Source: Diorhabda sublineata
Lineage: Eukaryota > Arthropoda > Insecta > Coleoptera > Chrysomelidae
Assembly (NCBI RefSeq): GCF_026230105.1
Contig: NC_079483.1
Location: forward strand, 15,245,312-15,309,311
Length of the DNA: 64,000 nt
Reading direction: 5' to 3'
In this document: positions 25,600 to 36,279 of the stretch, one piece after another
Numbering within the stretch: position 1 is the stretch's first letter
Layout of the letters: every line of letters starts with the position of its first letter
Notes under the pieces: generated by a model
What the model saw: the letters and a program-made list of their open reading frames with translations, nothing else
Databases searched by the model: none
What the model was told of the DNA's origin: nothing
Translations under genes and position numbers: made by a program

Positions 25600-26295
25600 A
25601 ATTGACAAATTTCTGAACATGATACATCAACACTATTATTTAAATTCTCGGTGTGATATGTATTGAATTCATCCAGGTGTTTGCGTTTCATTTTAAACTT
25701 GGGAGATGTGCCAAAGAAAAATTGATTCCTGAAAATAACATTGAAATTCTCCAGAAATAGCATTAGAATATCACAATACAATTTTTGATTCATCCTGTAC
25801 GTTTAACAAGAAATGTAACTCCTTGATAAGTTGATAAGAAATTAATACAAAACCATCAATACGAAGTCGGGTGGATGAAGATTTGTCTTTTTCACATTTA
25901 AATGTTGTTGTGATATATCTCGAGTTTATCCAGATATTTGCGTTTTATTTTAAAGATGTGTCATAAAAAATTGATTCCTGAAAATAATACTTGAAGTATC
26001 TCAAGAAATTTAATCAGAATATTACAATAAAACTTCCAATTTGTTCGGTGCATTTAACAAGAAATGTGACGGCTTAGTACGTTGGTTTTTAATACCTTTT
26101 ACAAAAATAAATACAAAATGATGAGTACGAGGACGGATGAATGAGTATTTGACCTTTTTACATTTATTTGCTTACAGTGATTTGTTTTGAATCCATCCAG
26201 GTAATTTCCTATCATTTTAAACTTGAGAGGTGAAAAAATGATTCCTGAAAATAACATTGAAATTCTCTAGAAATTGTATTAGAATATCGAGGCTA
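25600..26295. repeat. Degenerate tandem repeat, about 260-bp period, roughly 2.5 copies
   Basis: The block ATCCAG...TTTTAAA...TTGATTCCTGAAAATAA recurs with ATCCAG at 25671, 25928 and 26195 (spacing 257 and 267 bp). Each of the first two is followed by a matching AACAAGAAATGT (near 25808 and 26055) and AAATACAAAA...TACGA segments. Copies differ at many positions, so this is an old array. An open frame at 25566-25793 lies inside the first copy and is probably fortuitous. Confidence 0.75.
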
Positions 26296-26818
26296 TTTTA
26301 TAAATGAAACCTTATTGGGTGAATGGCTCATGTAAATCATACGTTTAAAAAAATTGTCATTATAAAATTTGTCAGATAATGTTAATTGAATTAAAAACTA
26401 TTATAGAGTGTCTAAAATTCAAAATTGTTATCATTGAAACAAGAACCCATTACCCAACTACGTGTATATCAATGAATTTTTGTCATAAATCAACGAGTTA
26501 GCAATTCATCGTTAATTTTTTCAATGATGCTCAAATATTCTCTAGAAGTGAGTAAGGCCATATTTTGAATAAGTGAAAATTTTGTTCGAAAATTCCATCT
26601 ATATAGGTAAAGAAACGAACAAAACACTTAAATCTCATTTCCATTGAGAAAATTTAATTAGAGGTTTTATGTCATTTCAACGAAAGCCAGTTCAAAAACT
26701 GCCCCTCTCCCTAAGAATTAATATGAAGTGCAACCATAGTATTTTGTTGCTAAGTATGATTATGTTTTATAGTATCAATCCACTTATATTAGCTTCACCT
26801 GTATGTGGGTTTGTAACT
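26296..26818. other. No recognisable gene
   Basis: AT-rich sequence without readable motifs. Confidence 0.45.
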
Positions 26819-26839
26819 CTTCTTTGAGCTCCGAGCAAT

Positions 26840-26935
26840 AAAAATGTTGTTGGCCAGAGGATTCGAACCTCCGATCTTCGTGTTGGAAATTGAGCACTTC
26901 CACAACCTCACTAACTACCCCTTACGGCTCGATAC
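26840..26935 (-). repeat. tRNA-like segment with A and B boxes (SINE-type head or tRNA pseudogene)
   Basis: On the minus strand the B box GGTTCGAATCC (26859-26869) is perfect and is embedded in a 5-bp T stem (GGAGG/CCTCT with one wobble). An A-box-like GGGGTAGTTAGTGAGG lies at 26906-26921, at pol III promoter spacing. An anticodon-arm-like stem (GGAA/TTCC) lies between. The acceptor stem does not pair well and no intron or standard D arm fits, so it is not a functional tRNA. The promoter layout is that of a tRNA-derived SINE head. Confidence 0.55.
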
Positions 26936-27132
26936 AAGTTTCGAAAAGATATTAGTATGTAAGCAGCGAAGACATCATAGAAAGGAGGTATCAATTGAAT
27001 AAATATACGCTTTCAGAGCATATAAAACTAAAAAGTGGAAAATATAATTTGAAAAAACTAAAAAACGCGCTAACAAAGGAAATCAAACTAAACAGTTAAA
27101 AATAATTTTTATAATGAACTAAAAAAATGACA

Positions 27133-27276
27133 CTGAATATACTGTTTACACCACCACTACACTAACAATTACACAGTTTACCTTCAGCCTCTGAAGACGA
27201 TAACATGGTTATCGAAACACGCGCCAGACAGTATAATTGTGAGTGTAAACAGTGTGTTCAGTATGAATATCGCCAA
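27133..27276 (+). repeat. Foldback repeat with hammerhead-like core, copy 1 (complete)
   Basis: Outer arms ACTGTTTACAC (27151-27161) and GTGTAAACAGT (27243-27253), and inner arms ACAATTACAC and GTATAATTGT, are inverted. Between them lies CTCTGAAGA, a stem CGATAAC/GTTATCG with a 3-nt loop, then AAACACGCG and CC. Two further places in this window carry the same unit. The order CTGAAGA, stem, (G)AAAC, short CG-rich stem is like a hammerhead ribozyme core. Confidence 0.7.
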
Positions 27277-27309
27277 GGGTTCCAGAAATTCCAACTTGGT
27301 AAAAAAAAT

Positions 27310-28200
27310 GGATGAAAAATTCTAGTGTTTAGTTTCATGTGCTTTAAAAGCGTGTACTTCATTTAATTTCATTATTTATGATAAAAATATTGAATATGTC
27401 TTGGAACATTATTGTGCAAATTTAACGTATCTGAATTTCAGTAAATTATCCTATAAATGAAATAATTTCTAAAAGTAAAAGTAACAAATTCTTTATATAT
27501 CCTCAAATTTTCAGTAATTCTGAAAAACATTTATTGTGTAATACAAATATGTAGCTCACCGACATTTTTTGGAAAACAATCAATATGCCGCAATGCCAAG
27601 AGCGGCGATTAAAATGTTACTGTTATTATACTAACAGCAGTAGTTTTTCAAAATTTGGCATCTTGTTTCAAATCAATAAATACTGACCTTGCTTGAGAGA
27701 ATGAAAGTTCGTCCTATCCGTATAGAAGCCAAATGTAAAGTTCTTCTTTTTGGATTTTATCTTTCATGTGAATATATGCTTTGAATTGATTCTGCGAAAG
27801 GATCATTTCAATTTAAAACTCAAATTATGATGATCATAAAAATATTTCTGCCACTCTTTGATACTTGTCAATCATATGAAAACAAAACCTTCATTAAAAT
27901 TAGAAATAAAATTGAATTACGTTTGTTCAAGAAACTAAAAGAATCTGTATTTTGAAAGTATCCATTATTAAAAATTATCTTAATAAAGAAAACAATTGAA
28001 ACAAAATAATATAAAAAAGAGGAAAATCATCTCATTACAGCGAAAAGTATAAGAATAATTTTGAGGTCAGATATCATAAGAGATGAAATGGTTATATCCA
28101 GTTGGAATGAAGAAATAGATGAATATAAGATTAGTCAAACTACAAAGCAGGACATAAACCTATAAGAAAGTACCAATCTAGTATAGATAATCCCGAAGAT
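27310..28200. other. No recognisable gene
   Basis: AT-rich, no readable motif or repeat. Confidence 0.45.
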
Positions 28201-28204
28201 CAAA

Positions 28205-28365
28205 ATAACTAAATCAATATACCTTTTGCGTCGGATGGCTTCGAGTAATCATGGCCAATAATAATCTGCATTGATGGTATGGTCTCGCTCCAGGTAATCA
28301 ATCCGGAAACATCACACGAATCCCAATCATTCCCATAATTTCATGGGCAGAGGGTATAACTTTAA
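28205..28365 (-). pseudogene. Mariner transposase fragment
   Basis: The minus strand reads GIRVMFPD, a shift, then IDYLERDHTINADYY, a stop, and LLEAIRRKR. This is the block between the first and second catalytic residues of mariner transposases (FIDYLEKGxTINxxYY). Nothing before or after it can be followed, so only an isolated piece of the gene remains. Confidence 0.7.
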
Positions 28366-28534
28366 AGTTAATTATTATTAGTGCTTCCATTCTTATAGCT
28401 GCGTTCCCATAACCTTACTGACAAAATTTATAATTTGATATACTTCTTGTAGGAACGAACTGAAGAAACAAATTTCGTCCCTTTTATAGTAATTTGATTG
28501 ATGAAATACTATTTGTCAAAATGTTAACTATCCA

Positions 28535-28617
28535 GAAATTTAAGACAACATATCATTCGTGTGGCTTAGGCCTCATAGAATAAGTCCCGCGACACCAAGT
28601 TTGAGCATACACTTTGG
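28535..28617. repeat. Direct repeat of about 75 bp, copy 1
   Basis: GAAATTTAAGACA...CATTCGTGTGGCTTA and ATAGAATAAGTCCCG, then GACACCAAGTT...GCATACACTTT, recur 316 bp downstream. This copy has an extra GGCCTC. Confidence 0.75.
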
Positions 28618-28677
28618 AGTACATTAACTATACGACAATCCTAAAATAAGTAATAATTTGTATTAGATTTAATTTCA

Positions 28678-28869
28678 TCATTTAATTTCAATTGGCAAAT
28701 GATTGTACATTTTTTGCATTGTACAGATTGCACCCTTAACTAATGCTAAACGTGGAGTAGGTCGATAAAGGTCATACATAACTAAGTAAGTGCATAAATG
28801 TCTTTCTACAATTGGAGAAGCGCAAAAATCTCTTATGGGAAAACTATTGAGAAATTTAAGACATGTCAT
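28678..28869 (-). pseudogene. Possible C-terminal tail of a LINE reverse transcriptase protein
   Basis: A 63-codon minus frame ends TPRLALVKGAICTMQKMYNH followed by LPIEIK and a stop. The run PRLAL, about a dozen residues, then YNHLP.EIK is the usual ending of Jockey-type ORF2 proteins in insects. The N-terminal half of the frame (from 28869) overlaps the second copy of the direct repeat and shows no motif. Low to moderate confidence: only the last 25 residues support the call. Confidence 0.4.
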
Positions 28870-28921
28870 TCGTGTGGCTTATAGAATAAGTCCCGTGACA
28901 CCAAGTTCGGGCATACACTTT
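28851..28921. repeat. Direct repeat of about 75 bp, copy 2
   Basis: Second copy of the segment at 28535, with small differences (CCCGTGACACC against CCCGCGACACC). Confidence 0.75.
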
Positions 28922-28939
28922 TTCGTAAATTATCGAATT

Positions 28940-29690
28940 TTGTCTGCCCGATTGAAGATAGGGAAACCATGAAGTTCCATGATGTGAATTTGAATCTGAA
29001 TTATGTTTTGCCAATAAAAATCACTTTTACTTGAGACCAATTTTCTAAGAACTTGTCAAATCAATTGTCCCGAACCGACCACGTACTTCCAGAACCTACC
29101 CATACACAAACTGCATAATAAGAAGTACCATCTGTCGCTCTTGTGAGAGAACAAAATGTGTCTATAAGATAAAATTTTCAAATAGGTGCAGCTTGTACCT
29201 GTTTTCTGATCCTCTCTTGTAGGTGATACAGTTTAAAAGTGATTTAATTTCCAGTAGAGTGTTTGAATGATATGAAAGAATGAGCAGTTAATTAATGATT
29301 TAAGTCTAATTATGATAAATGGAATAAAAACTTTGTATAACTGGAAATGTCATATGATCTTCACAATTCATTTGAAATAGTAATTTTTTTTCATTCGGCA
29401 CATAATGTTGAAATAATTAATTCCAAACGTTTTTTTTCTTCCATTATAATCACAATAAATTCTTTCTAATTTCCTGATCATCCGTTTCCTAAAATATTGC
29501 TGATAACCCGGCTCAACGACTTACTTTTTTAGACATTTTTTGTTCTCAATCTAATAAATCTTGCCATTTGCTTACAAGTTAATTTATTTGAAAAAAATGC
29601 TGGATCGAAAATAAGGATTTTACTTTCTCCTTAATATTTATTTGGTGTATTTATACACGAGTGGAGTAAAATATTAGTATTTTCTTGGAA
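28940..29690. other. No recognisable gene
   Basis: AT-rich with several T-runs; nothing supported. Confidence 0.45.
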
Positions 29691-29694
29691 ATTC

Positions 29695-30000
29695 TACATC
29701 GTACATGCTCCTCATTTTTGTCTTTTGGCTCCATCATACACTTTGCGAGATTAAAATGGAAAAAAATCCTCATTGGAACGGGCCTAAAGTAAATTAGGGG
29801 GGTTATTTGGTTTTGGTACCAAAGGTATGTTATTTTTATGTAGCCAATTTTGAGTTGCTCTTCTATAATGCTAGATGCTTAGTCCTGTCCAAACATTATA
29901 TTGTCTCCAACGTGATGTTGTCGTACACACTCGATTTATTTAGTTAATATACTTTTCAAAACCTATAGCTTCCTTCCTTACTCGACCCACATAAGATCTG
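29695..30000 (-). pseudogene. Possible piggyBac-like transposase fragment
   Basis: On the minus strand one frame reads HVGDNIMFGQD and SSIIEEQLKIGY. The adjacent frame then gives FGTKTK, PPNLL, ARSNEDFFPF and YDGAKRQK. This resembles the order NVT.DN.F..., LL......GT.RKNK..IPP, R.......F.F......Y.PKK in piggyBac-type transposases. Frames are broken and individual matches are short, so this is a tentative reading. Confidence 0.3.
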
Positions 30001-30970
30001 GGTATCTCTCTTGTTGAAATCGTTCTTTAAAACAAGAAATATTGTTATAAAATAAATCTACACGTCGCTAGAATCTGGTGAATTTCTGGTGGTATGGAAA
30101 ACTGGAATGTCTTAGCTTTAGGGTTCAGAGTAACCCTTAGATATACCCTCTCTCTCGACTACCATAAAATTTTTCCGCTATTTCAAACAAATACAGGTAC
30201 TCAAACTGTGAAATGCAGAAGCCGTTTAAACAATCGTCTATTGAATGCATCGTGACTAACGGCGTTACAATCAATATGGATATTACAGTGATACACACTT
30301 TACTACACTGTTCAAAATTTCAGTTTTATAATGACTACAGAGATAATTTTCTTCGTAATAATGAGTTAGCATGAGTTAATGATGATCATCAACTCCTCGA
30401 AAATGTACCTTCATTATCAATATTTGTAAAATATTCATTCTACATAAAAATTATGTTCAATTTCACACTTCGATATTCAACAATTTACACCGTTTAATCA
30501 TTTTGGCAAACTTCCTCGAATCGATGAACTCTCCTTGTACGATGAGATGAAGTTCACATCTTCTATAGCAGACACGAGAGACAATGTCGTATTCTTGCAC
30601 TTTGCTATCCGGAAAACAGTTCAATGTTAGAAAACTTGACAAATAGTTTTTAATCAGAAGAGTTACTTCTTTTCCAAGACACTTTGTCCAACATTTAGAG
30701 TTAGAATGAAAACTTGACCTTACAACTATCGAGTTGAGTAGTTTAAAATCGATCGATCCGCAAAACACAAGATGTATTGGTAGAATCAACAGTTACATAC
30801 TACAAGAGATATTTACTACGATATTTTGAAGTTTTTTATTAGAAAAAAGCAGAAACTATTAGGAAGGAAAATTAATTATATATATGTATCTAACCTACAT
30901 CGAGTTTTAGGTTGAATACATCAAATGTAATCAGTGATTTTTTAAGAGGTATAGGATTTGATTTTGGAAA
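30001..30970. other. No recognised gene; one 108-codon unidentified open frame
   Basis: The minus frame 30463-30789 is one of the longest in the window. It contains LLIKNYLSSFLTLNCF and RVCYRRCELHLIVQGEF, which match nothing I know. No splice or promoter evidence supports it. Confidence 0.3.
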
Positions 30971-30973
30971 AAT

Positions 30974-32023
30974 TTAATGTATGAAGATGATTTCACGTAA
31001 ATGTTGGCCGCGACTCCGCTTTAGATAGCCCATGCGCAAGTACCAATTTTGACACACTCTTTCCAATATATCGACCGGTATTTCACGAATAAATGCTTCA
31101 ATATTGGCTTCCAGAACGTCAATCGTTGCTGGTTTATCCCTGTAGATAAACATTGCCCCACAAAAAATAGTCCGAAGGCGTTAAATTACACGATCTAGGC
31201 GGCCAATTGACGGGCCCCAAACGCGATATGTTCCCAGAAGGCGGCTCTCAATTTGGCCAATTTGCGTGCCATGTGGCATGTGTTGAAACCAAATGTCAGG
31301 CATGTCCAATTCTTCCATTTTGTACAAAAAAATCGTCAATCATTACATGGGAGCCCTTGCCATCCACAGTAATGTTCCGGCCATCGTCACTTTTAAAGAA
31401 GTACAGTCCGATGATGCCACCGGCCTATAATCTATACCAAACAGTGACTTTTTCGGGATGCATTGGTAGCTCTTGCAATGCTTTTGGCTGGTCTTCACTC
31501 CAGATGCGGCAATTTTGCGTGTTAACTTATCCATTCAACCAGAAATGAGCTTCACCGCTGAACACAATTTTTCGATAAAAAAGTGGATCTCCCTCCAACT
31601 TTGCCAACGCCCATTCACCAAATTTTAGACGTTGTGGGAGAAAGAAATTCTTGCACCAGCCGTATCTTATAAGGTTTTACACCCAAATTCTTTCGCAAAA
31701 TTTTCCACGTAATGGACTTACAGACGCCTAATTGCTGCGAACGGCGGCAGATCGACATTTCACGGTACATTAGTAACCCTGATGGATACAGCCGCAATAT
31801 TTTCTTCGGTCCCCACTGTACGTTTGCATGTTAGTGGTTCAATGTCCAATAGTGTAAACTGGGTTCGAAATTTAGTCACAAGCTTCAGAATAATTCCCTC
31901 AGTAGGCCGACTAAACTGCCCATAAATTGGAAGAATTTCGCGATGCACTCTTTCAACCGAGCATGAATTTTGATAGTAAAATTCAATACTTTACCAGCGT
32001 TGTTTGTTAGTAAGTCGATTCAT
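30974..32023 (-). pseudogene. Nearly full-length Tc1/mariner-superfamily transposase, inactivated
   Basis: From ATG 32023 the minus strand reads MNRLTNKQRW, EFYYQNSCSVERVHREILPI, GQFSRPTEGIILKLV, RTEENIAAV-like GTEENIAAVSIRVT (helix-turn-helix pair), then CRRSQQLGVCKSITWKILRK. The catalytic domain follows: SGEAHFWLN, NCRIWSEDQPKALQELPMHP, EKVTVW, ITVDGKGSHVMIDDFF, ELDMPDIWFQ, GPVNWPPRSCNLTPSDYFLW, then LERVCQNWYLRM and KRSRGQHLREIIFIH, ending at TAA 30974. The span (1050 bp) equals a full gene. The first catalytic Asp is Gly (SGEAH for SDEAH), the segment with the second Asp is deleted after WFQ, and there are stops and frameshifts. An antisense open frame (31207-31548 plus) is a shadow of it. 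Confidence 0.85.
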
Positions 32024-33300
32024 GATTAAATTATAGACCAAATTGAACAATAACAATGACACAAGATACGATTCACGCGTGATCTGTAAAAACAGTGTTG
32101 CCAAAAAGATACAAGCAAAAAAGTCACTCGTTACTTCACGTTCGAGTTTGTTACTACTAGAGTATTGATTATTTGTATATTTGGGTGTTTGAGTATTTGT
32201 GTGATCCATCAAGCTCTTGACATTCAAACACTCTATTAGTTAAACGCCGGAGTACTTGAATACCGGATCACTGAAGTATTCAAACACTTTAGTGAATTAG
32301 TAATTGAGGGTTAGATTTCCCGTGTATATTTCCATGCAAATATTCGAAAACTTAATAAACAAATAACACCAACATAAAAATTCTACACTAAAACAACCAT
32401 TCGCAATTATCCACATAATTAAAACTATACACACTACGCATAAATACGCTCGGACGTTCTTTCCTGCTCGAGTGCTTGCAAATAATCGAGCGAACCATAT
32501 TTTTTGGAGCATAAGTTTCTTTTCATTTACACACTGAAGCATATTCATAACTTGCGTATAAGTAGGAAAGTTCAGACAATCAAATATGTGAACAATTGAA
32601 CACGTTGACACGCAAACATCACACATTTATCTAATTTGTACCCAAAAGACAATCTATAATTGATAGAGATAGTTACAGAGAGAAAACGGGTTTAATAATA
32701 AATGAAAATAGAACAAAAGTAATGAGATTTGGCAAGCAATGTCAAGGGGGAAAATTGGCGAGTATGAATTTATGGAAGTAGAAAACTTTCATTCATAATA
32801 ATAATACATAAAAATAGTTATTCCGTCTTATTGCAATGATCAGAAATCATAGTGATGCGAAACTTTTTTGGCCAAGTTTATTTTGTATACAGGAAAAATA
32901 ATTTATTAGAATCAAAGTTTCATTAAAATTACAAATTTTATTATTTGTAGTGTTGAACCTACCTGGTCATATCCTAATGTATCATCAGCAGCTAGATTTC
33001 CGGATATAGCTTTTAGTACACTTAAGTCCATGGATAAAACCTCTCCCGGCCATAAAAGATAGTATCAAAGAATTTAATTTGTTATCTTCGTTAACAACAT
33101 CTTTAATGGATTTTCCAATTTCATCTACCTAAGACTAATTCAAATTGCATTTGCTACAACTTTGAAAACCAATCTTGAAATTTTATTTTTGGAATATTTT
33201 CATATTATTGTACAATTTTTTTCATGAGCACTGAGTTTGAATTCGTCTCAAAAAATAAATATTTTCAGACAATAAATTGTTTTCGCCATCCAAAGAGGGT
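32024..33300. other. No recognisable gene
   Basis: The first roughly 200 bp are probably the transposon's 5' leader. A 109-codon minus frame at 32297-32626 is Cys-rich but unrecognised. The repeated phrase CGAGT/ACTTGAATA near 32150-32290 is low-complexity drift. Confidence 0.4.
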
Positions 33301-33630
33301 GACTCATAGCTCCTGGGCGCTCCTAAATTGATCATACCGGAAATTCAAGTGTAATTCGAAAAATTCACTTTTTTCCACTTTTTTCGTCAACGATAACTCA
33401 CGAACGAATCTTTCGATTTTGACCGGCGATCGACGTTGTTTTTTGAGGCTAAGTTTTTGGAGTCTGTCGGTAAAGACGTAAATTTTTCGTATTTTTTTCA
33501 AGATTTTGTAAAATCTACCGGTCCGAATCGGTCCAAACCATAAACAAAATCTAAGTTCAGTCAAGCTCTTTCGAATGGCGTCAACCGCGATGAAATCAGT
33601 CAAGCCGTTCAGAAGTTATGGGAGGTTTTT
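33300..33630. repeat. Candidate interspersed repeat, less AT-rich than its surroundings
   Basis: A segment with CTCCTGGGCGCTCC at its left and CCGTTCAGAAGTTATGGGAG at its right, distinct in composition from the flanks. A 99-codon minus frame (33304-33603) spans it but is Arg/Lys/Phe-rich with no family match, and looks like an open frame in a non-coding repeat. Only one copy is present here, so its repeat status is inference from style. Confidence 0.3.
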
Positions 33631-35574
33631 TGCAAATTACTGACGATCTGTAAGGAATATCTAAAATTTTCTGAAAATAAGTAATAGAAAATTAAATGTT
33701 TTACAAAAAAAATTTTATCGTAAAGTTAATGTTTGCGTCGGAAAATTTGAAAAATGTAAAAATTTTAAATCAATCCATTTTTATCGTTAAATAACTTTTG
33801 AAAAAGTAAATATATCAAAAAATTATGAGAATCGTTTTTGTAGAGCGTGCAATTCTCTACAGAAATATGTCTGACTCAACTGGTTCGATGAAAGAATTAA
33901 TGAAATCCAAAGTTCAAACAATATTTTCAATAACAATAAGGAAAGAAACAGTTTTGAAACAGTCTAATGTATATAATCAATAATATAACATAATATAATA
34001 TAATTCTGGACCACTCTGGAAATAATTTCTAGCAACAAGTTCTTTATGTTGTCAGTACAATAACCATATACAGGGTTATCGATTAAAGCGCTTGTAACGT
34101 TTTGTAAATTCAAATACATAATTTCTTTGTAGGAAATTTTCTGTGATTTTAATAACAAAAGTTATCTGCCATATTATTAAAGCCGAATTCAAATCCTCTA
34201 AATTATCGATTAGCAATTTCCACAACTCTTCCCTACGATATGCCTCTACTATGCAAATAGCAACCGCAGGCAATAAATAACAATATTAGGACGTCGATTT
34301 GTGAATTTTATTAAAAAAAGCAATTCAGCCCGCGTATGTGTCAAATGGATTCATGATCCTCTATAGCAAAGCAGTACACTTCAAGTGCCCAAGAGCCACT
34401 TTAAAAAAGTTACGGCTTGGTTTTCCGCATTATAAAATAATTCATATGAAACTTTATAAGTGAGCTTTAATTGCTATGGCAGTAAAAGAATAAACCCGTT
34501 TGTAATATTATTTCAATTTATTGGAAAAATTTTGAATTACAAAAAATAAATGGGAATTTCGAGATTGACTGATATATCTGGTGACCTCATTTTGTTCATA
34601 AACAAAGCACTGCAGGCAACTCATCAAAGTGGGAAAATTTGGACTCTAGGCTTTTGTGATAGCTTTGTGTCGATAGCTATGGACAAACGACTATTCAACA
34701 GTGGCTTAGCAAAGAGCTGGTGCAGAGCCACGAAATCCAAAAATGGAAATAATAGACAGGAGAATAATTAACAAATCAACGAGTAGCTAGAACAAATATC
34801 GACAAAAAGGTGCTTATTTTTTAGCATGTATAAAATATAATTAGATAGAAGTATGACCTGTTTAACAAAAAAATGTTAATCATTACTTATTTAAAAACCA
34901 ATTAAAATGAAGGTAAAGTCGCTAGTTATATAATCGGACTTCACTTTCAAGTAAAGATTGTCTTTAACTCGATTTTACTAATTCACTGATTTGTCGTGGG
35001 CATAGAAAAATGAAATCAGCAAATATTTGCTAAATTTATGAAACAGAATACTTTTTTAGGTTCCGTATGGTATGGTATATCATATATCATACTATAATGC
35101 CAACAGAAAATAATTTTCATATTCTTTTCTTCACTTTGCTTCGATGTTTGTTTGTAAGTGGATCAATCTCCCAAGACGATTTGGATTCGAAAAGAATATA
35201 GTTGATTAAAATGAGCAAAATAATGAAAATGTTCCATGCGCAAATACATACTTTTGAGGCTCTACATTAAACCTTTCACGTTTGTGATTAATCTCTTTAC
35301 CACTAAATTTAATTAATTTTCTTTCGAGTACGAAAAACAATGAAGCTTCCTGTCTGTCAAAAGCGTTATTAAAATTGAATTTGGTATCAAAAATAATTTA
35401 TCCTTAATGTGCAAGGTTGGAATGCTTGAAAAATAATTTTACCTACTAATCAGTTGAAGGTATTTTGCCGATTAAGTTGTATGTAATTGTATATTTATGA
35501 CTTGATATTCAAGTTTGAATAGCAGATTGATTCTTTAAACGGTGAATCTGTTTATATTATGACCAGCATTATTC
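33631..35574. other. No recognisable gene; one TACAGGG end motif
   Basis: TACAGGGTTA at 34069 resembles the end motif of the foldback elements, but no partner end was found. Frames at 33964-34158, 34076-34273 and 34550-34771 have no known motif. Confidence 0.4.
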
Positions 35575-36278
35575 TATACAGGGTGTCCCGCGACGAGTTG
35601 AAACTATCTGTAAATGGCAAAATATTTATAGTAAAATCATGAAAATTTCTACGTTTGGGTTTTCGGATACGATCTTTTTAACTAAAGATGGCCGACTTTC
35701 GGTTCTAAGGGAAGTCGAGTATTTTAGTGTTCAAAAACTTTTTTCGAAAAATGCATACTTTTTGGGTTATTAATATTAATTTTTTTGTAAAAAAATTGAC
35801 CCCTAAATGCAATAAAATAGAAAAAACCGAGTGGTTTTATTTGAAAAAATTAAGAAATTTTGATATTTATGAAGATAAACTTTGAACACTTTTTATACAC
35901 ACCCTGTATAAAATAAAAAATTTTTCAAAATAGATTCAAATACGTCTGACTTTGCTAAAAGCAACCGAATAGAAACCATTTTAATACCTTCAAGGGTATC
36001 CTTATAAAAAAATAATTTATAAGGGTCTGCAACGGTCAAATTTTTTAAAGAAAAATAACTCAAAAAGTATGCATTTTTCGGGAATGTTTTTGACAAAAAT
36101 ATATTCTAAAATTTTACGTAGATTTCAAAAATGTATTAATTTTAGGGTGTTCCATTAAAATAACAAAGTTACAGTCCGGTTCTACTGAATGTCGGCCATC
36201 TTTGAAATTGTCATGATTTTACTATAAATATTTTTCCATTTACAGATAGTTTTAACTCGACATGGGACACCCTGTATA
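35575..36278. mobile_element. Large inverted-arm TACAGGGTG element (about 0.7 kb)
   Basis: TATACAGGGTGTCCC at the left faces GGGACACCCTGTATA at the right. The outer arms pair over about 70 bp (AACTATCTGTAAATGG, ATATTTATAGTAAAATCATG), and inner blocks such as TTTTTCGAAAAATGCATACT are also inverted. A third end, ACACCCTGTATA, lies in the middle (35899-35910), so the structure may be two head-to-head units of about 335 and 370 bp. TA flanks both ends, as expected for a Tc1/mariner-type target. No coding capacity. Confidence 0.75.
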
Positions 36279-36279
36279 A

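Noticed and set aside
26840..26935. Functional tRNA gene on the minus strand
   Set aside because: The B box is perfect, but the acceptor stem does not pair and the D arm is not canonical.
30463..30789. 108-codon minus frame as a host gene
   Set aside because: Long for chance but without any recognisable domain, splice site or promoter; left as an unidentified frame.
31207..31548. 113-codon plus-strand open frame as a gene
   Set aside because: It is antisense to the transposase relic, whose motifs read clearly on the minus strand over the same bases.
33304..33603. 99-codon minus frame as a real protein
   Set aside because: Basic, Phe-rich composition without family motifs, in what looks like a non-coding interspersed repeat.
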